Assembly (NCBI GenBank): GCA_046297395.1
Contig: JBKCNM010000078.1
Coordinates: 1-20,128, forward strand
Direction of reading: 5' to 3'
Source of the DNA: JBEICQ01 sp046297395
GTDB taxonomy: Bacteria > Bacteroidota > Bacteroidia > UBA4408
DNA length: 20,128 nucleotides
This document shows positions 1-8,444 of the stretch, one piece after another. Made by a program: the position numbers and the translations under genes. Under the pieces are notes generated by a model. It was not told the origin of the DNA and made no database searches. It saw nothing but the letters and a program-made list of their open reading frames with translations. The stretch's first letter is position 1; each line of letters starts with the position of its first letter.

Positions 1-58
1 TTTGCAAATAAAAAAATCCTAAATCCCGGTTTATCCGATGCATCATCCCGCTGCAATA

Positions 59-88
59 CTTGATACATGCAATTGTTTAGTACCTTAG
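59..88 (+). promoter_or_regulatory. Weak Bacteroidota-type promoter candidate before dsbD
   Basis: CTTG at 59-62, an 18-nt spacer and TACCTTAG at 81-88 resemble the Bacteroidota pattern TTTG-N19-21-TAnnTTTG, with one mismatch in each element. It would start transcription near base 95, only about 5 nt before the preferred start codon at 100. That is unusually short, so the match may be chance, or the true promoter may lie before the window. Confidence 0.25.
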
Positions 89-99
89 CACATGGGTTT

Positions 100-357
100 A
101 TGAAGAAGTTTTTTTTCCTGCTAACACTGCTCTGCAGCATATCGCTCAGCCAACACGCGCAAATCATGCGCCCCGTATCCTGGTCTTTCGACAAAAAGAA
201 AATCTCCGATACGGAATACGAACTCCTGTTCCTCGCAAAAATCAATAAGGGATGGCATATCTATTCCCAATTCTTAGAAAGTGACCAAGGACCCGTGGCA
301 ACCACTTTTACTTTCGAAAATTCTCCGCGCTACAGCCGCACGGGCAAGACAACCTAA
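100..357 (+). CDS. N-terminal fragment of DsbD-like protein-disulfide reductase (ends at internal stop)
   Basis: This is the first 85 codons of a DsbD-type gene: a signal peptide and the start of the periplasmic alpha domain (DsbC/DsbD N-terminal-like fold). I prefer ATG 100 to ATG 67. From 100 the protein begins MKKFFFLLTLLCSISLS, a classic lysine-plus-hydrophobic signal peptide, whereas the 11 residues added from 67 look like leader. After cleavage come alpha-domain features: PVSWSF near residue 27, then KINKGWHIYSQ and TTFTFENSP. The frame meets TAA at 355-357, but the next 13 codons plus the downstream ORF continue the same frame and the same domain. Alone, this fragment lacks both alpha-domain cysteines, the membrane domain and the thioredoxin domain, so it should have no activity. 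It is either the 5' half of a nonsense-mutated gene or the product of a sequencing error. Confidence 0.7.
   Translation: MKKFFFLLTLLCSISLSQHAQIMRPVSWSFDKKKISDTEYELLFLAKINKGWHIYSQFLESDQGPVATTFTFENSPRYSRTGKTT
355..357 (+). other. In-frame TAA interrupting the DsbD-like gene
   Basis: Reading frame 1 is open from 100 to 2154 except for this single TAA. The flanking codons read GKTT-stop-SPAPKTDYDSNFEM. This fits the usual glutamate- and proline-rich link in Bacteroidota DsbD proteins, where GAA at this site would be unremarkable. One substitution (GAA or AAA to TAA) would explain it. There is no homopolymer at the site, which argues against a simple indel artefact. The other genes here also end in TAA, so recoding of TAA is not supported. 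Confidence 0.85.
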
Positions 358-396
358 AGTCCTGCCCCCAAAACAGACTACGACTCGAACTTCGAA

Positions 397-2154
397 ATGA
401 AAGTGGCCTATTTTGAAAACCGTGCCACCTTTACCCAACGCAACAAAATTACCGCTGGCCCTGCTTTCTCACTCAAAGGTTCCCTTAATTTCATGACCTG
501 CGAAGAAGGCCGTTGCCTGCCTCCCGAAGATGTGGAGTTTTCTTTTGCAATGCCAGCCCTGAAGGAATCTGTAAAGGCAGCTTCAGACTCTTCCCTTGAG
601 AAAATAACAAATACTGAAATCAAACTCACGGATACAGCCCATGTGGTGATTCCTGAAAAAACAAACCAAACCAAGGTTGCCCCTAAGGAGGCGAAGCCTA
701 CAGAAGGTCCGGGAGCGTGGGGCATTTTCTTTGCCGGATTTTTGGGTGGTTTTCTGGCCCTGCTTACGCCCTGTGTTTTTCCAATGATTCCTCTTACGGT
801 TAGCTTCTTTACTAAACAAAGCGGTAACAGAAAAAAAGGCATTGTAAATGCACTTATTTACGCAGTTTCTATCGTGGTTATTTATGTAGGCATAGGATTG
901 GCGGTTACATTTTCTCTTGGTCCCGACGCCCTCAATGCCCTTGCCAGCAATGGCATCATGAACATGGCTTTTTTTATCATCTTCATGGTGTTTGCCGCCT
1001 CGTTTTTAGGGGCATTCGAAATCACGCTTCCCAGCGCATGGATCAACCGGGCCGATCAACGCTCAGAGAAAGGCGGCCTTATTGGAATTTTTTTCATGGC
1101 CTTTACGCTTTCTCTTGTTTCCTTTTCCTGCACAGGCCCCATCATTGGTACACTCCTCGTGCAGGCAGCCGTGGGAGGAAATGTACTGAACCCTGCCCTT
1201 GGCATGATGGGATTTAGTTTGGCACTGGCCCTTCCTTTCGGATTGTTTGCAGCATTTCCGGGTTGGCTTAATACATTGCCGAAATCCGGTGGATGGCTCA
1301 ACTCTGTGAAAGTTTTTCTCGGCTTCCTCGAACTGGCACTCGGCCTCACATTTTTATCTAATGTAGATCTTGCCTACCATTGGGGAATCCTTACCAGAGA
1401 GGTTTTTATTGCCCTCTGGATTGTGATATTTCTTCTGTTGGGAGTGGATCTTCTCGGCAAATTCAAACTCTCACATGACAGCGAAACCAAAAGCTTGTCA
1501 GTTGGACGACTGATGATCTCCATCTTGGTTTTTTCTTTCGTGGTGTATCTCATTCCCGGCATGTGGGGAGCTCCTCTTAAAATCATTAGTGGTTTTCCAC
1601 CTCCAACATTTTATACAGAAGGATGGACACTCTCTGCTTCCAACAATGCGATGGGTTCGGGAAGCGAAGGACATATTCCGGGAACCGATCCCGATCATTG
1701 TCCGCACAACCTGAATTGTTTCCATGATTACCAACTTGCACTGGACTATGCCCGAAAAATGAAAAAACCACTCATGGTTGATTTCACCGGTTGGAGCTGT
1801 GTAAACTGCCGAAAAATGGAAGACAAAGTATGGGTGGAACCACAAATTCTAAAGAAACTCAGGGATGATTATGTGCTTGTTTCTCTATATGTAGACGACA
1901 AAACCGAACTTCCCGAAGATGAGAAAAAAGTGAGTAAAACAACCGGAAAAAAAATTAAAACCATAGGTAACAAATGGAGTGATTTGCAAACAGAAAGATA
2001 TGCTACAAACACCCAACCGTTTTATGTTTTGCTCGATGGCAATGAGCAATTGCTCACCACACCCAGCGGATACAATCCGGATGTGAATGCTTTTGATGAT
2101 TTTTTACAAACAGGTATTGATCATTATCAGTCCGGAAAAAGCATCTCAAAATAA
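397..2154 (+). CDS. dsbD: DsbD-like protein-disulfide reductase, main part (transmembrane plus thioredoxin domains)
   Basis: DsbD-family proteins carry electrons from cytoplasmic thioredoxin across the inner membrane to periplasmic disulfide-reduction and cytochrome c maturation partners. Residues 1-60 finish the alpha domain with its cysteine pair C35 and C40 (CEEGRC). Residues 106-391 hold about eight hydrophobic helices of the DsbD/CcdA type, with the redox cysteines in LTPCVFP (C126) and SCTGP (C245). A linker with two further cysteines (DHCPHNLNC) leads to a thioredoxin-like domain whose CVNC active site is C468-C471 in FTGWSCVNCRKME. All three redox pairs are thus present. Read through the internal stop from 100, the protein would be 684 codons, about normal for the family. 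From ATG 397 it lacks a signal peptide and half the alpha domain, so this start is probably not native. The stop codon lies 2 nt before the next gene, which indicates an operon. Confidence 0.85.
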   Translation: MKVAYFENRATFTQRNKITAGPAFSLKGSLNFMTCEEGRCLPPEDVEFSFAMPALKESVKAASDSSLEKITNTEIKLTDTAHVVIPEKTNQTKVAPKEAKPTEGPGAWGIFFAGFLGGFLALLTPCVFPMIPLTVSFFTKQSGNRKKGIVNALIYAVSIVVIYVGIGLAVTFSLGPDALNALASNGIMNMAFFIIFMVFAASFLGAFEITLPSAWINRADQRSEKGGLIGIFFMAFTLSLVSFSCTGPIIGTLLVQAAVGGNVLNPALGMMGFSLALALPFGLFAAFPGWLNTLPKSGGWLNSVKVFLGFLELALGLTFLSNVDLAYHWGILTREVFIALWIVIFLLLGVDLLGKFKLSHDSETKSLSVGRLMISILVFSFVVYLIPGMWGAPLKIISGFPPPTFYTEGWTLSASNNAMGSGSEGHIPGTDPDHCPHNLNCFHDYQLALDYARKMKKPLMVDFTGWSCVNCRKMEDKVWVEPQILKKLRDDYVLVSLYVDDKTELPEDEKKVSKTTGKKIKTIGNKWSDLQTERYATNTQPFYVLLDGNEQLLTTPSGYNPDVNAFDDFLQTGIDHYQSGKSISK

Positions 2155-2156
2155 GT

Positions 2157-3098
2157 ATGCAGCGTATCATCATCAATAAAAAGGAATTTTTGCCCGGTCA
2201 ATCGGGAGAGCATATTCTTAATACCTATTATCTTCCTTCCCGCACGCCCATCGATGTTCCTGTATTTGTAATGCGCAGCATGAATCCGGGACCTGTAGTT
2301 TTGTTTCAGGCGGGAGTGCATGGTGATGAAGTAAATGGTATAGAAACCCTTCGCAACCTGCTGGCGATGGATGAAGTGAGAAACCCACTCAGCGGTACCA
2401 TCATCATCATACCTATTGTAAATGTGATTTCGTTTCTTCTGAGTTCGCGAGATTTGCCGGATGAAAAAGACCTAAACAGATGTTTTCCCGGAAGCAAGAA
2501 TGGTTCGATGGGCAGCAGGATTGCGTATGATTTGATGAAAGAGATTGTGCCCCAAATTGATTTCGGAATTGATTTTCATACAGGGGGAGCAAAAATCAAT
2601 AATTACCCCCAGATCAGGTGCGCCTTTGATAATGAAGCCAACCTCGATCTTGCAAAAATGTTTGGCGCACCTTTCACCATTAATTCCCCTTTCAGGGAAA
2701 AATCACTTCGTCGCGAGGCTGCACGAAGAGGAAAAAGTATTTTGGTGTATGAGGGTGGTGAGTCCATGCGATTCAATAAACAGGCCATCAATGAAGGCGT
2801 GCAGGGTTGTTTGCGTTTGCTCTCTGCAAAAGGCATGATTCCTTCAATTGCAGAGCCTTCCGAATCTGTTTTTATTACGGATACAAAGTGGGCAAGAGCG
2901 AAAACCTCCGGCTTGTTTCGTACTTCAAAAAAATATGGTACCTACATAGAGAAAGGTGAAATCATTGGCATTGTCAGTGATCCGTATCTCAATAACCAAA
3001 ACCCTATCGTGTCCAATGTAGATGGCTTTTTAATTGGCATCAACAACCAACCGGTTGTACATGAAGGCGATGCACTACTCCATATTGGAGTGGAATAA
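2157..3098 (+). CDS. Succinylglutamate desuccinylase/aspartoacylase family zinc hydrolase
   Basis: A 313-residue protein of the AstE/AspA (M14-like) family, which uses one zinc ion to cleave an amide bond on a small acylated amino acid or a related carboxy-terminal substrate. Visible motifs in family order are AGVHGDEVNG (zinc ligands H55 and E58), DLNRCFPG (residues 105-112, a conserved Asp-Leu-Asn-Arg substrate site), IDFHTGG (third zinc ligand H141) and VYEGGE, with E199 as the likely catalytic glutamate. The C-terminal part (about 235-313) looks like the small beta domain of family members. No signal peptide or membrane segment is seen, so it is probably cytoplasmic. It starts 2 nt after the dsbD stop with no promoter between, so cotranscription is likely. 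Motifs do not settle the substrate: true AstE or AspA activity is not shown, because many Bacteroidota paralogs have unknown substrates. Confidence 0.85.
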   Translation: MQRIIINKKEFLPGQSGEHILNTYYLPSRTPIDVPVFVMRSMNPGPVVLFQAGVHGDEVNGIETLRNLLAMDEVRNPLSGTIIIIPIVNVISFLLSSRDLPDEKDLNRCFPGSKNGSMGSRIAYDLMKEIVPQIDFGIDFHTGGAKINNYPQIRCAFDNEANLDLAKMFGAPFTINSPFREKSLRREAARRGKSILVYEGGESMRFNKQAINEGVQGCLRLLSAKGMIPSIAEPSESVFITDTKWARAKTSGLFRTSKKYGTYIEKGEIIGIVSDPYLNNQNPIVSNVDGFLIGINNQPVVHEGDALLHIGVE

Positions 3099-3103
3099 AT
3101 GCT

Positions 3104-3781
3104 TTAGAGATGTTTTAAAGCTTCGCGCCTGCTTAGTGCAGCAATGCCTCCTTCCTCAGCAATTTTTCTGACAAAGTCGGGATTGAATCGAGCCACTGTT
3201 CTCAAAGCCCAACCGATGGCTTTTTGATGAAAAAATTCTTTTGAGTGTTTATGCGTTTGTATGATTTCACCAAGCAACTCGAGGTCTGTGTCTTTTCCGT
3301 ATTTTAATTGAAACAGGATGGCAGATCGGTTCAGCCATAAATCAGACGATGCATTCCATTTAGAGATGATTCGGTTTATTTCACCCGGATATAATTTAAA
3401 ATACTGCCCTGCCAGGGTACCTGACAGATAATCTACGGTATCCCACCAGGAGTTATGCTTGATGCAGTATTCAAGATCCATGATATGCTCCTTTTGCATC
3501 TTCTTTTTCCACGAATGCATGAGATCCATCGCGCAATAATGTAATTCCCTTTCCGGTTTTTCCCAGAGCATTTTGATGAATGTACTGTTCCATGAAGCTA
3601 TTTCATCGGGGTATAATTTTTTCCATTCCCTGAAAAGTTCAGCTCTTTTTGGCTTTTGGATGCCATAAAAAGGAAATTTATTTTTCATGTACGCACTCAT
3701 CTGTATGGCTTTGGTCTTGTTTGCATGGTGCTCCATTATTTGCATGAGGAGCTGAACAGGAGGGGAGATATTTTTTTTCAT
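3104..3781 (-). CDS. AlkD-like DNA alkylation repair protein
   Basis: A 225-residue, all-helical HEAT-like-repeat protein of the DNA alkylation repair family (AlkC/AlkD group). AlkD is a glycosylase that removes bulky or positively charged N3- and N7-alkylpurines without flipping the base. Residues known in Bacillus AlkD appear here with a constant offset of +4: Y31, W113 and D117 (in WWDTVDY), R152 (LWLNRSAI) and W191 (KAIGWALR). This argues for a working enzyme rather than a structural relative. The family's closing SRREALKHL is present, and length is normal. The ATG at 3781 is followed by a lysine-rich start; no Shine-Dalgarno sequence is seen, as usual in the phylum. The gene converges on the hydrolase gene with only 5 nt between the stop codons and has its own promoter candidate at 3839-3846. 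Confidence 0.9.
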   Translation of the reverse strand: MKKNISPPVQLLMQIMEHHANKTKAIQMSAYMKNKFPFYGIQKPKRAELFREWKKLYPDEIASWNSTFIKMLWEKPERELHYCAMDLMHSWKKKMQKEHIMDLEYCIKHNSWWDTVDYLSGTLAGQYFKLYPGEINRIISKWNASSDLWLNRSAILFQLKYGKDTDLELLGEIIQTHKHSKEFFHQKAIGWALRTVARFNPDFVRKIAEEGGIAALSRREALKHL

Positions 3782-3838
3782 GTGGCTTTGTATGAAGTCA
3801 GATCTGAATGTACTTTATTACACTGATGCATGCAATAC

Positions 3839-3846
3839 CAAAAGTA
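3839..3846 (-). promoter_or_regulatory. -7 element for alkD-like gene
   Basis: On the minus strand this reads TACTTTTG, an exact match to the Bacteroidota TAnnTTTG element. It lies 57 bases upstream of the ATG, which implies a leader of about 50 nt. I found no clear TTTG at the -33 position, so only half the promoter is supported. The same octamer serves as the -7 box of the giant gene on the other strand. Confidence 0.4.
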
Positions 3847-4246
3847 AATGATTGGCAGGCATATCATTTCTGCTTTCCCTCCCCGCTTAATCCTTCATTG
3901 ATGGAAGGTTTCAGAGCCTATATCAGCATCAATAGCAGTTGGCGCAAAACGCTGTGACATTCACTAAATGCCCGGCTCCCCTTATTTGTTTGGCTGTAAG
4001 CAGGAAGGGAAGGGGTTAGTATCAGATTTGCTTTTGTCGAAGATTATCGTGTAATCATCGGTTTTATTGGTCTATTTGGCTTAGTTAAAGCGTAAAAGAA
4101 AACAAACTTAAATACATGGGACAAAGTCATGAAAACCCACGAATTCCTTTATGGAGCGAGGATTTGGGCAAAGAAATTAAAAATCGAGCGTTCTTCCAAG
4201 GCTTCTTTTTTCATAAGCTAAGTACCTTTTTGCCAATGCGTTTGCA

Positions 4247-4279
4247 TTCGGAAAAAGGCTTTATTTTCTTTTACTTTTG
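4247..4279 (+). promoter_or_regulatory. Bacteroidota-type promoter of the giant gene
   Basis: TACTTTTG at 4272-4279 matches TAnnTTTG exactly. TTCG at 4247-4250 (3 of 4 to TTTG) stands 21 nt upstream, within the usual spacing. Transcription would begin near 4286, about 18 nt before ATG 4305. This decides the start codon: the ATG at 4116 lies upstream of the promoter, whereas 4305 follows it directly and opens a signal peptide. Confidence 0.6.
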
Positions 4280-4304
4280 CAGGCTTTTTACAACCACACC
4301 AACT

Positions 4305-7300
4305 ATGCATCATCTTACATCATTAAGTCCCTCAATCCGTATTGCTCTATTTTTACTTTGTTTTTCCCTTGTCGGCAGCAGTTATTCTGCTACTTATTTT
4401 TCTCAGGGAACAGGTTTATATTCAACACTTGCGAACTGGAACACACAGGCCAATGGTTCAGGAACCATACCACCTTCCGTCGATCTGACCAGCGGAACAC
4501 ATAATTTTGTCATTCAGAATGGCCATGTCGTAACAATAGATATGAACCCTTCCACTGCCGCACTTACCATCGATGGATCGCTCATCATAGGTGATAACAA
4601 TATTGGCAGGACAGTCTCAATTAACGGGGTTACCACTATTGGTGCAACAGGTCAGTTTGTTTGCGGAACCAATGATGCCACACACCCTGTGACTTTTCGC
4701 GGCAGCATTATCAATGCCGGAACACTTAATTTCTACAACAATGTAAACAGCGTTGCAAATTCTACATTCATAGGCTCCTCACTTACTGCATCCGGAGCAG
4801 GTTTGTATCAGCTTAACCACCTAACGCTTACGGGCAGTCCCACTACTTCACTCACGCTCAACAGCTCCTTCACAATCAAAGGTCAGGTTGTATTAAACAA
4901 TGCCTGTACATTAAATGACGGGGGACTTACTCACTATGTAGAAGGAAACTGGAACGAGCAGGGTTCGGGACAGCTCACCGGCCTTGGTACCATCGAATTT
5001 AACTCAGTTAATTCTATTCAATTGATTGAAACGGCTTCTGTTTTTAATAACCTGCGCCTGAACCTCTCAGGTGGCCTGGCAATTTTTCAGGCTCCGGTAA
5101 CTGTAAACGGAGATTTCTCCCTTCAAAACTTCAGCAACCTGCTCGCCAACACGCATAACCATATTCTGAATGGAAATTTATCGATTGATGGTACAAGCAC
5201 ACTCAACTCCACCGGAACGCTCACCTTCTCTGCCAGCGGGAGAACACAAATCATTCCTTTTACGAGCAATTGTACCTATCAAAATCTGACTTTTTCCAAT
5301 GGCGGTGCAACCTTCCCCAAAACCATTGACGGCAACCTCGAATTAAACGGTCAATTTACCATCAATTCTACTGCACAGGTAAATGCCACCGGCGACCTTA
5401 TCTTCAGAAGTTCTTTCAGGCAGGATGGCATTTGCAATTTCACGGGAAGCATAACCTTTCTGGGAGCCGGTGCAAATATTCAAACCAACACGGCAAGCCC
5501 CAACCTTGGCTCTGTATTGATTGTATCTAACCTCAATGCAGGTGCAACCCTTACATTCGGCTTTGTGGCTCCTGCCACTTCAACAAACTGGCCAATCAAC
5601 AATGACCTCATCATCAATTCGGGTAACCTTGTTGTTTCCGCCTCCACCAATCTTACCGGACAAAGTGGATACAATTTTAAGGTACTGAACAACGCGGCAT
5701 TATACATCCGAGGAACCAATAATTTCCCTACAGGTTTTGGGGCCGTTACCATCGATCCTACCACAAGTGCATTCTACGATGTAGGAAACCAGGTTGTGAA
5801 AGGAGGTATTGCATACGGCACACTTAACCTTACCGCCGGTACCAAAACCATGGATGGCTCTGTGGTTGTTCGGGGCAATCTCAATCTCGCAACCAATGTG
5901 GTGGTGAATTTCCTGGGTTTTGATCTTGATGTAGAAGGCAACCTGAACAATCCCGCAGGATGTGCACTCACCAACGACCAAACAGTGAGGTTGAATGCGC
6001 CCGATGCCAACCAAACCGTAACAGGAACAGGAACTTTTACTTTTCAGAATTTGGTTTGCAGTTCTAATTCCACCACCGCTCCGAGAACCAAAACCTTTAG
6101 CAACAACATGGTTGTAAATGGTGATTTCACGATATCAAATAATGGAGGAACCAATATCAATACCCTGTTCATAGATCTTCAGGCTTTTGTTGTAACAAAT
6201 AACAATACCGGTACCTTTTCATTGGGTGATTATACCATTTTGAATACCAACGGAGCCAACTCATTCCGTTCCATGGTGCTCACCTTTGGTACGCGTACCC
6301 TATCACCATTTTCTACCGTGAGGTACAGCCTTGCTTTGGGTACCAATTCAGTACAGTTTATTTCCAATGATGTGGTATACGGAAGCATAGATCTGGTAGG
6401 CAGCGGTTTCAATAGTTATAAATCTGCATGCGGTAATCTTACACTGCTTGGTAACTTCACCAGATCATCAGGGAATGCTGTATTCCGAGATTCTTCTTTT
6501 TCCTTTTTTGTGGGCGGCAATTATACGCTCAACACAACAGCATACCCCAATCCATCATCATCCACCATCATCACTTTTAATGGGGATTTTCAATCCATTG
6601 GTTTTGGTTCATCCGATGTTTCCCTGCCCAATGTGGTTTTTGCCGGTACCGGCATCAAGCAGTTTGCTGCCAATTCGGGCAATACTGTTTTTGCTTACGG
6701 TGATTTCACTATTTCCAATGGTGTAACAGTTGATGCCAATGATAAAAACCTGAGTTTGCGCGGCAATTTTATCAATAACGGGACCGGTTTATTTACCCAA
6801 ACGGCAACCACTACATTTAATAATGCCAACCTTCCTCAGACGGTAATTACCAATTCTGGTTCCTTTTTTGGGAATATAAACATTAACAAGCCTGCGCTTG
6901 GTGCAGCCAACAGGGTTGTGAATTTTTCCTCTGAAACCAATATCGGTGGAACGCTCACCCTCTTCAACAGTGCTGCGCAATTGGAGGCTTCCGGAGTAAC
7001 CATCAACATTGGCGGAAGCTGGACAATTAATCCGGGTTGTGCATTTAACGGAACGAACGGAACCGTTAATTTTAATGGTACCGGTGGAACACAAACCATC
7101 AACAATGCCTTCCCTTTAACCTATCATCACCTGCGTTTTTCTAATTCTGCAACAAAAAGTTTGGTTGGAAGTACAATCACCGTAAATGGTGATTTAACCA
7201 TCAGCTCCGGTGTTTTTCAAGGAAATACCACCGCCATCAACGCCAATGGAAACTGGACTAACAACGGTTCGTTTACCCATTCTGCAACCGTTACCCTGAG

Positions 7301-8444
7301 TGGTTTAACGCAAACGATTAGTGGGAATAACTCCTATTTCTTTAACCTCATCTGTGCCGGAACAGGAACAAAAACCATTACTAACTCTACCATCATTGCC
7401 GGTTCCTTTACTATTAATTCGGGCGTCATTTTTGATGTTACCAATGCCAATATCCCCCTTTCTATCGGTGGCAATTACACAAACAACGGCACCATAAACC
7501 TGTATAATGCAACAGTGTTTTTTACCGGCGGTGCCAAGAATATTATTACCGGTGGAACGGGTGCAGGCAAAAGGTTTTATAATGTGGAGTTCAATGCTCC
7601 TGCTTCCAATCAGCAATTGGTTACGAATGACATGGAAGTATTGAATGATTTTGTTGTAAATGCCGGAACTTTCTCAACAGGTGTTCTTAATCTTTCAGTG
7701 GCTGGGAACCTGATTGTAAATGACATTTTTAATGCAGGTGGAGGTACGCTGAACCTTGTGGCAACAAGTGGAAGTAAAAGCTTTAAGCCCGGTATTACCG
7801 GCTCTTCCTACAGGGCAATTGTTGTAAATGCACCGGGAGCAACCTATACCCTCACCGGAAATGATTTGAGCATTGTGGCAAATGCAAATCTTTCCATTAA
7901 TGCAGGAACACTCAGTATGGGAGGCCGTGCCATCACCATGAGCAATGGCAATGTAAATGTGAATCCCGGTGGTACATTTCACATCAATGCAGGCGCTCAA
8001 TTGTTGCTCGCAAACGGCGCTTCATTGAACAACGCCGGAGGTACGCTGATGTTGCTCGGCACTCCCACCACCAATGCTTTTGTAAGAAGAAATGGAACCA
8101 GCGGTGGATTCACCATCAACCAAACAGCGGGTACACTTCAGGCACGCTATTATGTGATTGAAAATTCGGCGGGTGCAGGATTTACCATCAGCGGCACATC
8201 GGTAATTCATTCAGTAAACAATCTCTCCAACGGCATATTTACCGGAGGAACAGGAACACAATACCTCATGCTGTCGGGTTACGACTTTACTAATTTCACA
8301 GTAAACAATGTACAGTTCAATGCGGGCTCTCCTAGTTTTAATGTCTCGCGTCAAACCGGAAATGGTGTCATCACCTTTAATGGTTCAACCGGGATTTTTG
8401 CCGGAACTTCTTTTGAACGCGACAATGGGAATCGCATCGAATGG
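4305..8444 (+). repeat. Superunit 1 of the giant protein (signal peptide, divergent W-module, ~10 units, cap A)
   Basis: It opens with the signal peptide and a divergent W-module (LANWNTQ, W45; FVIQNGHVVTI). About ten beta-repeat units follow, for example TVNFNGTGGTQTI near 7063 and LTVNGDFTI-like strands such as ITVNGDLTI near 7180. It ends in cap A (8142-8444), which reads ARYYVIEN, HSVNNLSNGIF, FNVSRQTGNG, FERDNGNRIEW. Confidence 0.7.

Larger units (their letters stand above)
3782..4304. other. Intergenic region between alkD-like gene and giant gene
   Basis: About 520 bases that I read as non-coding. They hold a -7 element for the leftward gene (3839-3846) and a promoter for the rightward gene (4247-4279). 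A small hairpin, CCTTC-ATTGATG-GAAGG, lies near 3895-3911 without a following T-run. The frame of the giant gene is open from ATG 4116, but the 63 extra codons would place a signal peptide internally and include the promoter. I see no RNA gene or known riboswitch. Confidence 0.6.

Noticed and set aside
355..357. Alternative genetic code with TAA as a sense codon
   Set aside because: The dsbD, hydrolase, AlkD-like, giant and small genes all end plausibly at TAA, and no other coding region shows internal TAA.
408..842. A 144-codon minus-strand frame opposite dsbD
   Set aside because: It is antisense to a region with conserved DsbD cysteine motifs and has no recognisable domain.
3890..3915. Terminator hairpin in the intergenic region
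   Set aside because: The CCTTC/GAAGG stem has only 5 bp and a poor T-run, and no gene ends into it on either strand.
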